NCBI RefSeq assembly: GCF_027579695.1
Contig: NC_083590.1
Location: 17,528,446 to 17,592,445 of the forward strand
Source: Neoarius graeffei
Lineage: Eukaryota > Chordata > Actinopteri > Siluriformes > Ariidae
Length of the DNA stretch: 64,000 nt
Direction of reading: 5' to 3'
Shown: piece after piece, positions 1-10,716 of the stretch
How the letters are laid out: every line of letters begins with the position of its first letter
Numbering within the stretch: position 1 is the stretch's first letter
Notes under the pieces: model-generated
Database searches by the model: none
Seen by the model: only the letters and a program-made list of their open reading frames with translations
Told to the model about the DNA's origin: nothing
Translations under genes and position numbers: made by a program

Positions 1-311
1 GGGGTGTTCCAGGATGCTCCAGTTCCAGTTCATCCCAAAGGTGTTCAGATGGGGTTGAGTTCAGTCAGAGCTCTGTGCAGGACACTCGAGTTCTTCCACT
101 CCAACCTTCACACACCATGTCTTCATGGAGCTCACTTTGTGCACAGGAGCATCGTCATTCATGCTGGAACATGTTTGGGCTTCTTAGGTCCAGTGAAGAG
201 AAAGTTTAATGCTACAGCACACAGAAACTTTTTTTTTTTTGGCAACAGTTTGGGGAAGAACCACATATGTATGTGATGGTCAGGTGTCCACAAACTTTTG
301 ACCAAATAGTC
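1..311. mobile_element. Right end of a non-autonomous Tc1-like element, cut by the window edge
   Basis: The stretch ends in a terminal-repeat-like sequence (GTCCACAAACTTTTGACCA) beside a TA, the style of Tc1/mariner ends common in fish. The left end lies outside the window. The open frame across it has no recognisable domain and is not treated as a gene. Confidence 0.55.
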
Positions 312-1344
312 TATTTACACGTTTTACAGTAATAAAGAAATAGTTCATTAAATGTGTGCTATTAGTGATCATATATTTGTGGAAAAGTTTATTTTATGAT
401 ATTCTTTCTCAGTTTGGACACATTGTTAGAGGTGGCTGATTTAGTGGCTTTTAAATAATAAGAAATGGTTCTAATAAATCCTTTGCATCATGTTTATTGA
501 TTAACAGCACACGGTTTAACTCAGTATTTAAAGGCTGAAAAAAATTGTAGCTTCTAAAACATTATGGTACTCAGAAAATGATGCAAACATGGAAGCAGTT
601 TCTCAACAATAATACACTTTTTCTTTTTTTTCCATACTTGAAACACAATTCAATCAAAAAGGTTAATTCCTCAAGCTGAGTAAATACCATATTACCCTGA
701 CTACAGTATGATGATATTAGTATACTAACAAATAAATTTATGAAGCAATAAATTTAATAAATACGCACTCAGTGAATGGAGTTGGTGTAGTAATGGTTAT
801 TGTCCAGCAGAGGGAACAATAGAGCTGCTGTTCAATACTGCACACCAACTGTATCAATCACAATTAACTATAATTAAACATGTTATTGTTTCTTTACTTT
901 TGAACCATATTTACACACTGATCATAGAGCTTATAATGACACCACCAGGGTGGGAAGAGGCTGAGTAGGAAGGTAATAGACAGAAAAACTTTATTTAAAA
1001 TCCAGAATTGTGTTCTACAAAAGGCACAACAACCATAAGGCAAAGGAAATACAGTAACAATCATATCAACCACTCAAATATTGGGATAGTTCAGTAGAGT
1101 TATTGGACATTTTGTAATTTTAATGGTTTGATTTTATCCACAAATTAATCTTTGCCTCACTAATAAGCATCACTGAGTCAGTGAATACCAAGAAAAGCCT
1201 CAACAAAGCTAAATATATTTCAAAATATACCACTGTTAAATTTCATGGAATGTTCCAGAAATACAGCTTGGAGCTCCTACATGCATTTCAAGGGGCTTAA
1301 ACCATTCATAGGAGCATTTACACAAGGAAATTTGGTATCCTACT
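312..1344. other. AT-rich intergenic DNA, no gene seen
   Basis: No exon, RNA gene or recognisable repeat was found. It lies downstream of the minus-strand receptor gene A. Confidence 0.5.
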
Positions 1345-1718
1345 TCTCATCATCTCATTATCTCTAGCCGCTTTATCCTTCTACAGGGTCGCAGGCAAGC
1401 TGGAGCCTATCCCAGCTGACTACGGGCGAAAGGCGGGGTACACCCTGGACAAGTCGCCAGGTCATCACAGGGCTGACACATAGACACAGACAACCATTCA
1501 CACTCACATTCACACCTACGGTCAATTTAGAGTCACCAGTTAACCTATCCTGCATGTCTTTGGACTGTGGGGGAAACCGGAGCACCCGGAGGAAACCCAC
1601 ACAGACACGGGGAGAACATGCAAACTCCACACAGAAAGGCCCTTGTCAGACGCTGGGCTTGAACCCAGGACCTTCTTGCTGTGAGGTGACAGTGCTAACC
1701 ACTACACCACTGTGGGAC
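1345..1718 (-). mobile_element. tRNA-derived SINE, full length, minus orientation
   Basis: Read on the minus strand it has the tRNA-like head with A and B boxes, a conserved body, and a tail of ATGAG-type repeats. It is one of about ten copies of the same family in this window. Open frames inside it are shadows of the SINE consensus and not genes. Confidence 0.9.
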
Positions 1719-1730
1719 CCCAAGTTTAAT

Positions 1731-1801
1731 TAGGGCCTGAGCACCGTTCGGTGTGAAGACTCTATTGTTTTTTGAAGTTTTTTTTTTTCTGTCACGCTTG
1801 G

Positions 1802-1837
<36 letters not shown>

Positions 1838-2245
1838 TGACAAACAGACACACACACACACACACACACTAATAGTGACCTGCCATCATTGTGCATTCTG
1901 TTGCAGACATATGAAAACTCTGAATGTACACACACACACACCCTGCAGACACAAGAAAGCTAAGATGACTTAAGAATACAGCGTGAGATGGAGATAAGGA
2001 GGAGACACATGTATAATTTTGTACATATATAAATGTACATTTTCACACCACAGAAACACACACACATTTACAGTCTTTGTCTGTCTATCTCTCATCCGTC
2101 AAGCAGTCATGGCATTTGCAACATGCACATCACCTTTGAACATTTGATGAATATATGACATGTGACTATTTTATTGGGTGGCAGAATGTCCTGGGTTGCG
2201 GAACCACACATGCGAGGGCCTGTCAAGGCCGCTAGCGGCTTTAAT
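1731..2245. repeat. Dispersed fish repeat swollen by microsatellites
   Basis: One end reads GGGCCTGAGCACCGTTCGG and the other GCGAGGGCCTGTCAAGGCC, which I recognise as the two ends of a dispersed teleost repeat. Between them lie a CT tract (about 1804-1833) and CA tracts (about 1848-1869 and 1929-1941). Family assignment is uncertain. Confidence 0.45.
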
Positions 2246-2478
2246 TATGCTTGTTATTGTTTATTTAACATGTGAATTTGACTAGAGTTAGATTCTTATT
2301 TTTTATTCAAATAGCCTACCTACATGTGAAAGAAGATTTTGAAAAATATATTAAAGATTATTATTTAAGCGTTACTTTGCAGCACTAATCTGATATTTAT
2401 GACCAAAAAAAAGCTTTTAATAATCAGGTTACAGAAACTGGTTCTTACTGATTGGTTTATTGTTTACTGTAACTAGTG
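2246..2478. other. 3' flank of receptor gene A
   Basis: AT-rich DNA just beyond the gene A stop codon. A minus-strand AATAAA (plus-strand 2456-2461) lies about 20 bases after the stop and could be a poly(A) signal. Confidence 0.35.
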
Positions 2479-2535
2479 CTAATCTTCAAGTAGCTGATTA
2501 ACTCTGTCAGGGGTCCAACAGGAAAATTCAACTTT
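2479..2535 (-). CDS. Gene A exon 6, last tail exon
   Basis: Encodes KVEFSCWTPDRVNQLLED and a TAG stop. The first residues align with the ITIM exon of gene B (EVQYTCLEPI), with Phe for Tyr and Trp for Leu, so the motif is not a working ITIM here. Confidence 0.65.
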   Translation of the reverse strand, partial: KVEFSCWTPDRVNQLLED

Positions 2536-2642
2536 CTGTAAGAAGACAAAAAGATGAGAAGCAAATATTAGTAACTTCAACATGCTGTTTAGTGGAAGTA
2601 ACTGTTGGAAGTGTGGGGAACGTGTGGGTTTGATGCTCTAAC

Positions 2643-2692
2643 CGTTATGGTAGAAGGTTGCTCTGTACTCATCCCACATGTGTTTTGTTTCT
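2643..2692 (-). CDS. Gene A exon 5, cytoplasmic tail
   Basis: 50 bases after CTCCACAG, ending TEQPSTIT before GTTAGA. The matching exon of gene B ends TAERSTIT, which supports the call despite the short length. Confidence 0.65.
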
Positions 2693-2885
2693 CTGTGGAG
2701 ACACACATTTACAGGTGAGAACATTGATCAGTGTTTCCTGCTCTTACACACCTGATAACGTCTGAATGATGAGTCATATCATGCAGAAAATAATGAAACT
2801 AAAGGAAAATTAGACCGAAACTCATTTAGACTCCACACATAGAGTAACCTATATCCTCAAACAAAGATATGTGATTTTTATTCAC

Positions 2886-2993
2886 CTTTACATAAACACA
2901 GAACCACAGTGATCATCAGGGCGATGGTGAAGACGACGACACTACAGCCTCCATACAGCAGCCACGTCGCACATGGAGAGTCTGAATGACCTG
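2886..2993 (-). CDS. Gene A exon 4, transmembrane segment
   Basis: Encodes a short stalk (GHSDSPCAT) and about 24 uncharged residues from WLLYGG to VVLCLC, then lysine. No charged residue sits in the membrane, so no adaptor contact of the DAP12 type is suggested. Confidence 0.75.
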
Positions 2994-3228
2994 CTAGTGA
3001 CATTAATGGCTCAGTGCTGTTGATTACCATCAGACATTCATTATACACTCATTACATAGTGTCGTGTTTGGGTTTTTTTTTTATATTTTGAAGCATCCCA
3101 CAAGATATTTTCTAGTAAGTGTCTGAAATCACACTATTCACCATATAGTGAACTGAATTCACCATACAGATAATATGAGCCACTGGCAGGGGTCTGTGTC
3201 AACTCACTGCATTCTCAACTCACTGCTT

Positions 3229-3233
<5 letters not shown>
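2994..3233. other. Gene A intron 3, nothing recognised
   Basis: AT-rich intron sequence between the transmembrane exon and the AT microsatellite. Confidence 0.4.

Positions 3234-3292
<59 letters not shown>
3234..3292. repeat. AT dinucleotide microsatellite
   Basis: About 29 uninterrupted TA/AT units in intron 3 of gene A. Confidence 0.95.
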
Positions 3293-3295
<3 letters not shown>

Positions 3296-3325
3296 ATGTA
3301 TAAGTCCCTATATAATATATACGTA

Positions 3326-3908
3326 CAGGGTTAGTCAAAATTATGTTAAGACTTAAATGGTAGAAGCTATTTATTCACAAAACATGCATTTGCAGGACGG
3401 TCTCAACCTGTTCGCCATTGTGTTCAACACACAAAAGCCAGCGAGCAACAGTACCATTTAAAGCCCGGACACACATTTCACAGGTAATAGATGATACCAC
3501 AGTCCTTATTCTGTCCTAGAGGTCACTGATATCATGAACTTTCCTGCTATACAAGCACTCCTTCACCATATCCCATAACCAGAAATTACAGGGCGTCAAA
3601 TTATGGGAGTATGGAGGCCACGGCAATGGTCCACCGCAATCTATCCATCAACCTGGAAGTGTGTGGTCGAGATAAGCACGAACAATACGGCCAAAATGCA
3701 GCAGTGCGCCATCCTGTTGGAAATACACCGCCAATCAGATCTGCACTGGAAGTTCATCAATGGCATACTGCTGCTGTAAGTAGACGTCTGACGTCATTGT
3801 TGGGGTGTCAAAAAAGTAGGGCCCAATTACACCAGCAGTGGTCATGGCGCGCCACACATTCAGAAGAAAAATAATCCATTAGTGTTAACATAATTTTGAC
3901 TAACCCTG
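3326..3908 (-). mobile_element. Decayed mariner-type transposon with intact terminal repeats
   Basis: Terminal inverted repeats CAGGGTTAGTCAAAATTATG and its complement lie at both ends, each next to TA (3324-3325 and 3909-3910), the mariner target duplication. The minus strand keeps pieces of a transposase: FQQDGA, then WPPYSHNLTPCNFWLW, the usual aspartate block ahead of the last catalytic residue. Several stops break the frame and the 5' part is missing, so it cannot code for a working enzyme. Confidence 0.8.
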
Positions 3909-3924
3909 TATTATAAAGTATAAA

Positions 3925-4810
3925 TACAGGATAATAAACGGTGGTGCAAAGATATAAAGTTTATCTTCGAGTGGTGAACATATTCACGAGTGAGCAAAGT
4001 GAACAAATGCAAATATTTTCAACACAAGAAGATAAACTACATATCTTCGCACCAGGGGCGGCACGGTGGTGTAGTGGTTAGCGCTGTCGCCTCACAGCAA
4101 GAAGGTCCTGGGTTCGAGCCCTGGGGCCGGCGAGGGCCTTTCTGTGTGGAGTTTGCATGTTCTCCCCGTGTCCGCGTGGGTTTCCTCCGGGTGCTCCGGT
4201 TTCCCCCACAGTCCAAAGACATGCAGGTTAGGTTAACTGGTGACTCTAAATTGACCGTAGGTGTGAATGTGAGTGTGAATGGTTGTCTGTGTCTATGTGT
4301 CAGCCCTGTGATGACCTGGCGACTTGTCCAGGGTGTACCCCGCCTTTTGCCCGTAGTCAGCTGGGATAGGCTCCAGCTTGCCTGCGACCCTGTAGAAGGA
4401 TAAAGCGGCTAGAGATAATGAGATGAGATGAGATCTTCGCACCACTGTGTAATGTTCTTTATATTGTATGGACACATCCACAAAAAATGCGCAAGTTAAT
4501 CAAATAATTTTAATTTTGAACCAGTTCGCCATTTTGACAACATGCGCCTAGTCAGCGGGAAAACACTGGGAGTGAAATATTGGGAATTATTATACATAGA
4601 GGACACTTTTTCAATAGAATAAAAATGTGTGTTCTATTCCCTTCTAGTGGGTTTCATTCATTCGGTTTGATGGCATACAATATTGTTTTCATATCACTTA
4701 TCCTACGTGTATTACATCATGCTACCCAATGGAGAATGAGCATGCAATATTGTTATTATATTGTACATTGTCAAGATAACACTACATCACATGCAGAGAT
4801 CCAATGACAA
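3925..4810. repeat. Dispersed repeat (GGTGGTGCAAAGATATAAAG family) split by a SINE
   Basis: Contains the phrase AACACAAGAAGATAAACT followed by ATCTTCGCACCA, shared with the second copy near 5338-5380. It is a familiar dispersed teleost repeat, probably non-autonomous. The SINE at 4055-4432 interrupts it. Confidence 0.5.
4055..4432 (+). mobile_element. tRNA-derived SINE, full length, with a perfect 12-bp target duplication
   Basis: The head begins GGGGCGGCACGGTGGTGTAG and the tail ends in ATGAG repeats. The target duplication ATCTTCGCACCA lies at 4043-4054 and 4433-4444. Confidence 0.95.
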
Positions 4811-4849
4811 AACTTTTCAGTTGTGCATTCCCACAATCATTTCTTTGTC

Positions 4850-5165
4850 AGCCGGGAGGGAGAGAAGACGAACTGAATCCAGTTTAAGCACTAAATAAAT
4901 GACCTGAAACTAAAGACGTGTTGAACACCTGAAAGGCTACCAAAACTTAATTAAATGTTCTTCACGCATATTTACAAGAGAAAAACATACTAATGGACAT
5001 TGAAAAACTGGAAAAGAAACACATCGGAGATGTAAAACTTCCACGCTAGCAAGCAACTGTGACAATTTGTAAACAAACATGACCGCCAGGTTTGCTTCAT
5101 TAAATACAGAAGATTTTGAGAGAATTTTGAAAGAGAAAGATGTGTTGAACACCTGAAAGGAATGT
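4850..5165. repeat. Degenerate repeat with an internal direct duplication
   Basis: GTGTTGAACACCTGAAAGG occurs at about 4918-4936 and again at about 5141-5159. It resembles a dispersed fish repeat I cannot name with certainty. Confidence 0.35.
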
Positions 5166-5166
5166 G

Positions 5167-5170
<4 letters not shown>

Positions 5171-5219
<49 letters not shown>
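5171..5219. repeat. ATA trinucleotide microsatellite
   Basis: About 16 units of AAT/TAA. Confidence 0.95.
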
Positions 5220-5220
<1 letters not shown>

Positions 5221-5316
5221 GTTGGCTTTTTTCATGGTATATCAGATATATTCCATTCAGCTAACATGATATTGAACTAGTTATTATTTAAATAAATCAC
5301 TCAGGTCCACAATGTA

Positions 5317-5640
5317 TTGCGTATGAAAAATGCGAGTTTTTCAACACAAGAAGATAAACTTCATATCTTCAAGCCAGAGTGTGATTTTCTTTTTATTATA
5401 TTGACACATTCACAAACAAAAAGTACCCAAATTTATCAAAACAATTCCTCGATTTCCTCACGAGTGACATATAGATATTTATGCCACGGTTTTGGTTCTC
5501 CATGTCCCGGATGGAGCTCATATGAAAAATAAATATGAGTGGCATATTTCCCAGTAAAACACTCATATCCATAAATAAAATAAACAATGGACATAAACAC
5601 ACACTTCACAGATACAGCCCTCACCCCTAAGCCTTACAGT
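5317..5640. repeat. Second copy of the GATAAACT-ATCTTC dispersed repeat
   Basis: Shares AACACAAGAAGATAAACTTC and CATATCTTC with the copy at 3925-4810, then runs into AT-rich DNA. Short frames here are not genes. Confidence 0.45.
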
Positions 5641-6367
5641 GTAATTCAATAGTCAAGCTGTTTGAAACAATTATTGTACTGTGATATTTTTATAACAATA
5701 TGATGCATTTGTAAAAGGTGTTTTCAATAAAACATTGATTTGTTAAAAAAAAACCTCTTGATTTTCAGTTTACTATTCACCACTGAGCTGATGTTGTGAG
5801 TTGGTCAGGTGCAGTGAGATGACTTGAAGTGCAGTGAGTTTGTGTGCAGTGAGTTGATGACCTGCTCCCCGGCAGGCCGTCTATAACGTTAACACAAACC
5901 TGAGCAGATGTTTTTGTGAAACATATTGTGTTTGGTTTATTTACATTACACATCAATTGTGCTAAACTGCATGTTTGTAAAAAGAGACATTGGAGGAGTT
6001 TTGAAAAAGTGAGCTTGATCGTGAATAAGTCTTCGTACCAACCAACAAACATCTCATCAGTAAAAGTTAAACATTTTACAAGTGTAAATATTGAAGGACA
6101 AATAATTTAAAATGTTCCTTAACTAATGGAGAACCTGTTAGTCTTTTATTCTCCGTTCCTAAAGTGATAATGGTCTAATGATCTATGAAATAGACAAAAT
6201 CATGAAATATGTAGGGATGGAAAAAAGGACTGTGAAATGATACTTCAGTGAAAGTTTAGATAACGTGTCAAAATCAAATTCTCCACCCACCCAAGCTATG
6301 GATTACCATTTTATTCTCCACTCAGTCTTCATCAGGTTTATAATTAGAGACATTAAAGTTTGCTTAC
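5641..6367. other. Gene A intron 3, nothing firm
   Basis: AT-rich DNA up to the C1 exon. The part near 5780-5880 repeats GTGCAGTGAG-like phrases three times, a small decayed tandem repeat. No coding exon was seen. Confidence 0.4.
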
Positions 6368-6673
6368 TTTGTCTCTGCAGAGTTTGCGACATGCTCTCGT
6401 TTCCATAAGTCACCACGCACTCGATGACGTGAGCCGCTTCCCTCCATTCCTCTACAGGAATCCTGATCTGAGCTCAAGTGTATTCTGAGGCTGAATCGTC
6501 ATGTCCTGTCCAGCCTGATTCTGTCCATCCTGTGCGCTCGTCTTCATCAATTAACCACAAAACCCTGATCTGAGACGGAACGGCGTTCATCACCACACAC
6601 TGCAGGAGAACAGAGGGAGTGTCCACCTCCATCGGTGTGTACAGAACGATAGACGGCTTTAATGGACTCTTAT
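6368..6673 (-). CDS. Gene A exon 3, C1-type Ig domain with an internal stop
   Basis: 306 bases between GTTGTAG and GTAAGC. The first half shows C-x13-W (LQCVV to VLWLI) and the shared GWTESGWT stretch. The second half, after the TGA at 6474-6476, still aligns with gene B (IPVEEW, then [11 protein letters not shown]). Apart from this stop the frame is open. Confidence 0.8.
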
Positions 6674-6802
6674 CTACAACAACACACACGCATGTTTGTC
6701 TCACTATCCTTGTGAGGACCTTGCATTGACATAATTATTATTGCAGTTAATTAGTGCTGTGCTGCACCTCAATCCTAACCTTAACCTCAGTTATAATACA
6801 TA

Positions 6803-7437
6803 GGGCCAAATTACTCAATTCTGATTGGTCAATCAAGGAGGGCTTTTTTCCTTAACACGGGGCCGTATTTCTGAAATGCTATTGGCTAGTTCATTGCTTG
6901 GTTACGGTTACAAAAATTAGCAAATTTTGTCAACAAAATGGCTGACTCTGCTGACTCAGCAATGCCGCGTTTCGCTATATTTGACGAAGAAATGATAAAC
7001 CAATTGAAAGCTGCAAGCAAAAATGAAAATACCAAAAAAAAGTACGAATTTTTGGCTTTCCGTGTTTAAGAAATGGGCTGCAGAAAGACAAATAAACGAC
7101 TCTCTGGTGGCATATGAATGCTATGAGTTAGACAAGGTGTTATCGCAGTTTTATGCAGAAGTGAGGAAAGAAAATGGGGAAAACTACGAACCAGACTTTC
7201 TTAAAGTAATGCAGGCAGCATTGGATCGGCATCTGAGACAAGAGAAATATCCGGGATCAATCCTGAAAGATGTTAAAATCCTGTCTAAAATCCTCGTGTC
7301 GTGTCGCCGTGTCATGATGAAAGACGCTTTAGAAACTGATTCAAACGTGCAAGATAGTCTCGCGCCCTGATTGGTTCAGAAAACGTGAAAGACAAATGTT
7401 GTGAACTTGAATGGCTTTCGAAGTGTGAATTTGGCCC
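6803..7437 (+). mobile_element. TIR element carrying a DUF3504/Crypton-like fragment
   Basis: Short terminal repeats GGGCCAAATT and AATTTGGCCC lie next to TA on both sides. Inside, 7023-7370 reads as 115 codons, with FKKWAAERQIND, then QFYAEVRKENGENYEPD and VMQAALDRHL. This is the pattern I associate with the DUF3504 domain of Crypton-type tyrosine recombinases and their domesticated relatives in fish. An upstream frame beginning MADSADSAMPRF runs out of frame with it, so the gene is broken. The recombinase catalytic residues are absent. Family assignment rests on memory. Confidence 0.6.
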
Positions 7438-7453
7438 TATATATTATAAACAA

Positions 7454-7608
7454 GTAATCATATGGTTCCTTGTAAAATTAAGGATCAATTTCACTCGTGA
7501 TTTCGAAGTTTTGAAATTGCCCTCGTCGCTTCGCAACTTGGGCAATTTTCAAAACTTTGAAATCACTCGTGAAATTAATCCTTAATTTTACTCGGCCCCA
7601 TATGATTA
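7454..7608. repeat. Palindromic MITE-like hairpin
   Basis: The arm beginning GTAATCATATGG is matched by CCATATGATTAC at the other end, and most of the 155 bases can fold on themselves around TCGTCGCTTCGC. Confidence 0.75.
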
Positions 7609-7978
7609 CCTATACTAATGAAAAGGAAACTTTTTGGCTCCTTTTTTTTTTCAATTTTTGTTTAAAAAACAACAACAGCAATTTCCATGTGGGGACCATC
7701 TCAATGTCCCCACAAGGTCTAAATTGTTAGATTTTATTCTCCTTGTGGGAACATTTGGTCCTCAGTTGTCTATAAACACACACACACACACACACAGAAT
7801 AGAGATACAAAATCTTATATGCTTAATGTAGTTTCTCGAATGAAAATGTTTATTACACAGAGTAAAACCTGAGTTTAACAAGTGGATTGATTCATGGAAA
7901 AAAAAGTTATTATAGTTAATTCAGCCTGTGATTATTTTTACTTGTAATCATTTTCAAGCTAACAGAGTTAATAAAATG

Positions 7979-8205
7979 ACTAAAAATGTAATTAAAAATA
8001 TAATTACTTGATTGATTGATTATATTTTTTAAAAAAATTTTAAGTTTATTTAAATATTGTAATCTGAAACAATTTTAGTGGCTATGCGATGCTATTTATT
8101 TATTTATTTATTTATTTATTTTACAATAATAATTTTTTGCTAAGATGTCAAGTTTAGCTTACTTTTAAATATGAATCAGGGTAATGCTAAAGTATCTCTA
8201 AGTGA
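7979..8205 (+). repeat. Left arm of a long inverted repeat around the gene A V exon
   Basis: This segment recurs in reverse complement at 9216-9453 with only a few differences, including the marker phrases GTGGCTATGCGATGCTATTT and GAATCAGGGTAATGCTAAAG. The V exon and its splice sites lie in the loop. Confidence 0.9.
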
Positions 8206-8256
8206 ATTTTTTTTCCAACAGTGCAGTTTATGATGAATAACGTTTAATAAACTCAC

Positions 8257-8568
8257 CTGTAATGACGACTCTGGTTCCAGATCCAATAAAAATAATTTTG
8301 TCATGCATAGATATGCAGTAATAAATGCCTGAGTCTTGAACTCTGACGTCAGTTATTGTTCTGGTACATGATCGTCTACTATCTTCTAACTTTTCCTCGC
8401 TTTTTCTGGCTTCGGTCAGTTTTCCAGTTCTAGGGTTCACTTTATGCAAGGTTACTGAGTTGTAACAATATGAAATCGGCAGGTCCTGAGTGCATGTTAT
8501 TGCGAAAGAGTCACCGACGGATGCAGTAATGAACTCAGGGGACTGAGTAACCACAGCCGAGAGAGATG
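8257..8568 (-). CDS. Gene A exon 2, Ig V domain with J-like end
   Basis: Acceptor TTCTTGCAG and donor GTGAGT bound 312 bases. Residues run from TSLSAVVTQSPEF to GSGTRVVIT, so the V region and a J-like strand G are fused in one germline exon, as in NITRs. No recombination signal was noticed beside it. Confidence 0.85.
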
Positions 8569-8788
8569 CTGCAAGAAAAAAAAACAATTTTAATGTCTTT
8601 GATTTGTGATGATTGTTGGAAAGACTACAATATTTGAAGTGAGTGTTTAAATTGTCCTTAAAAAGATCAAAACTCTGCATTTTACTGAGAGCTACTGTTC
8701 ATGAAGGAGTTACTTTTTATTCATGGACAATAGGAAATAAAGACATCATTATTCAAATGTAAACATTATTATAGTTGTACAGTTTAAG

Positions 8789-8827
<39 letters not shown>

Positions 8828-8829
<2 letters not shown>

Positions 8830-9197
8830 CTCATTATCTGTAGCTGCTTTATCCTGTTCTACAGGGTCGCAGGCAAGCTGGAGCCTATCCCAGCTGACTA
8901 CGGGCGAAAGGCGGGGTACACCCTGGACAAGTCGCCAGGTCATCACAGGGCTGACACATAGACACAGACAACCATTCACACTCACATTCACACCTACGCT
9001 CAATTTAGAGTCACCAGTTAACCTAACCTGCATGTCTTTGGACTGTGGGGGAAACCGGAACACCTGGAGGAAACCCACGCGGACACGGGGAGAACATGCA
9101 AACTCCACACAGAAAGGCCCTCGCCGGCCACGGGGCTCGAACCCGGACCTTCTTGCTGTGAGGCGACAGCACTAACCACTACACCACCGTGCCGCCC
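8828..9197 (-). mobile_element. tRNA-derived SINE in an AT microsatellite
   Basis: Full-length minus-orientation copy with AT tracts on both sides (about 8792-8827 and 9199-9210), so the target duplication cannot be told from the microsatellite. It lies in intron 1 of gene A. Confidence 0.9.
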
Positions 9198-9215
9198 CAT
9201 ATATATATATTTTAA

Positions 9216-9453
9216 TCACTTAGAGATACTTTAGCATTACCCTGATTCATATTTAAAAGTAAGCTAAACTTGACATCTTAGCAAAAAATTATTGTAAAAT
9301 AAATAAATAAATAAATAAATAGCATCGCATAGCCACTAAAATTGTCTCAGATTACAATATTTAAATAAATTTTTTAAAAATGTTTTAAAAATATAATCAA
9401 TCAATCAATCAATCAATCAATCAAGTAATTATATTTTTAATTACATTTTTAGT
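9216..9453 (-). repeat. Right arm of the long inverted repeat around the gene A V exon
   Basis: Reverse complement of 7979-8205. A second, 27-bp perfect inverted match (8763-8789 and 9487-9513) lies just outside it. The order of the two matched blocks does not fit one simple inversion. Confidence 0.9.
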
Positions 9454-9529
9454 ATATAAAATGTATTAGTAGTATATATACTTTATACTTAAACTGTACA
9501 ACTATAATAATGTGTATATCCTCCTGAGA

Positions 9530-10035
9530 CCCAGGAAATATTTTCTGACATAAATTAAGTATTGGAGTGGTAAAAACATGTTGCAAAGAAAAAAAATTGT
9601 TGAAATTTAATTTTTTCAAATTTTACAACAAGTAGTGGACAACAGGATTTTCTTGTTCTCGAGGATGAAAGATTCAAACACTATGTGCATGAAAAGCTCC
9701 ACTAGAATCATCCTGCAAAAATGCAATGACACAGACAAAACAAACAGATTTTCCAGTTTTTTGGATTAACTTCACCATTTTGCGTGAACCTCTTGTGATT
9801 TCTTCATTAGACATTTCACTCTTGGTGGTTTTTCATGAAACATTCTGACGTTTTTGGAGACACAGAGGAACATGTTGTGTTTAATGCATCTCACACAGGT
9901 TTTGCTTTTGTGTCCAGGCATTCTGCATCTGGAAGCGTTTGGTATGTTGAGCACCGTATTAACTTTTAACATATTTTTTTCTTGGCAAAGTGTTTTTTTT
10001 TTTCTTACCACCCCAAGAAAGACTTAATTTATGTC
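9530..10035 (-). mobile_element. piggyBac-like transposase fragment
   Basis: The minus frame at 9772-10011 has a cysteine-rich run with CRMPGHKSKTC, then CIKHNMFLCV and MFHE, which matches the C-terminal zinc-finger region of piggyBac-type transposases. The catalytic core is absent. The flank CCTCCTGAGACCCAGG may be one terminus. Confidence 0.55.
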
Positions 10036-10040
10036 ACACA

Positions 10041-10604
10041 TAGTATTGTGCAAAAATCTTAGTCCCTCTATTTTTTTTCATAAAAACTTTGGTATAGATT
10101 TCTAGTTTATGACTTCTACATTCTTGAGTCAAAATATTACAAAAACATTTTAGAGTTCCAAATGTTTGCTTCATTTTCCAGCACAAAATTAAATGTTACA
10201 GAAAAAAAGTTTGTATCTGAGCAGCATATTCCATAAGAGAGCACTTTTCAGATTAAAAAAAAAAACATAATGAGGCCTTCTGGGTTTTGGTGCAAAATGA
10301 AGAAGCGAGTGTGACAGTCAAAGTGTCCAGAAGAACTGTGGCTGGTTCTGGAAGATGCTCAGTAAAACCTACAGCTCATTTCCACATAAAACTGCACTCA
10401 CTGGACCTGAGAATACTATTTTTTAAAGCAAAGTTAATAATTGGTCTCACACCAAATATTGACTTTGTTTCATTTATTATGGCTCACTGATTACTGTTTA
10501 TCATGCTTTTTTAATGTCAAAACATTTCATTTCATTATTTTTAAGCCATTTTTGGTCGACAGCATTTCTGTACATGTGCCTCAGACTTTTCCACAGTACT
10601 GTAT
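10041..10604. mobile_element. Non-autonomous Tc1-like element, copy 1
   Basis: Both ends carry versions of AGTACTGTGCAAAAGTCTTA next to TA. The whole body recurs at 19729-20284. There is no transposase. It lies in intron 1 of gene A. Confidence 0.8.
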
Positions 10605-10716
10605 GTGATGTCCTGATTCTAGCTGGCGAATTAATATTGTACAAATCTTACCACATGAATCCTGAAGGATTTATAAAGGTTTATAATGGAGTGAATTGAA
10701 GAGATGTAACACTTAC

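Larger units (their letters stand above)
6690..7795. repeat. Dispersed repeat (CCTTGTGAGGACC ... GTCCCCACAAGG) split by two later insertions
   Basis: The left piece (about 6690-6800) and the right piece (about 7610-7795) belong to one familiar fish repeat with GTGGGGACC-type phrases. Between them sit a TIR element (6803-7437) and a palindrome (7454-7608). A CA tract closes the right side (about 7776-7796). Confidence 0.5.

Noticed and set aside
1373-1630. Recurring frame [21 protein letters not shown] on many copies
   Set aside because: It is a translation of the SINE body, found in every copy of the SINE in either orientation; not a gene family.
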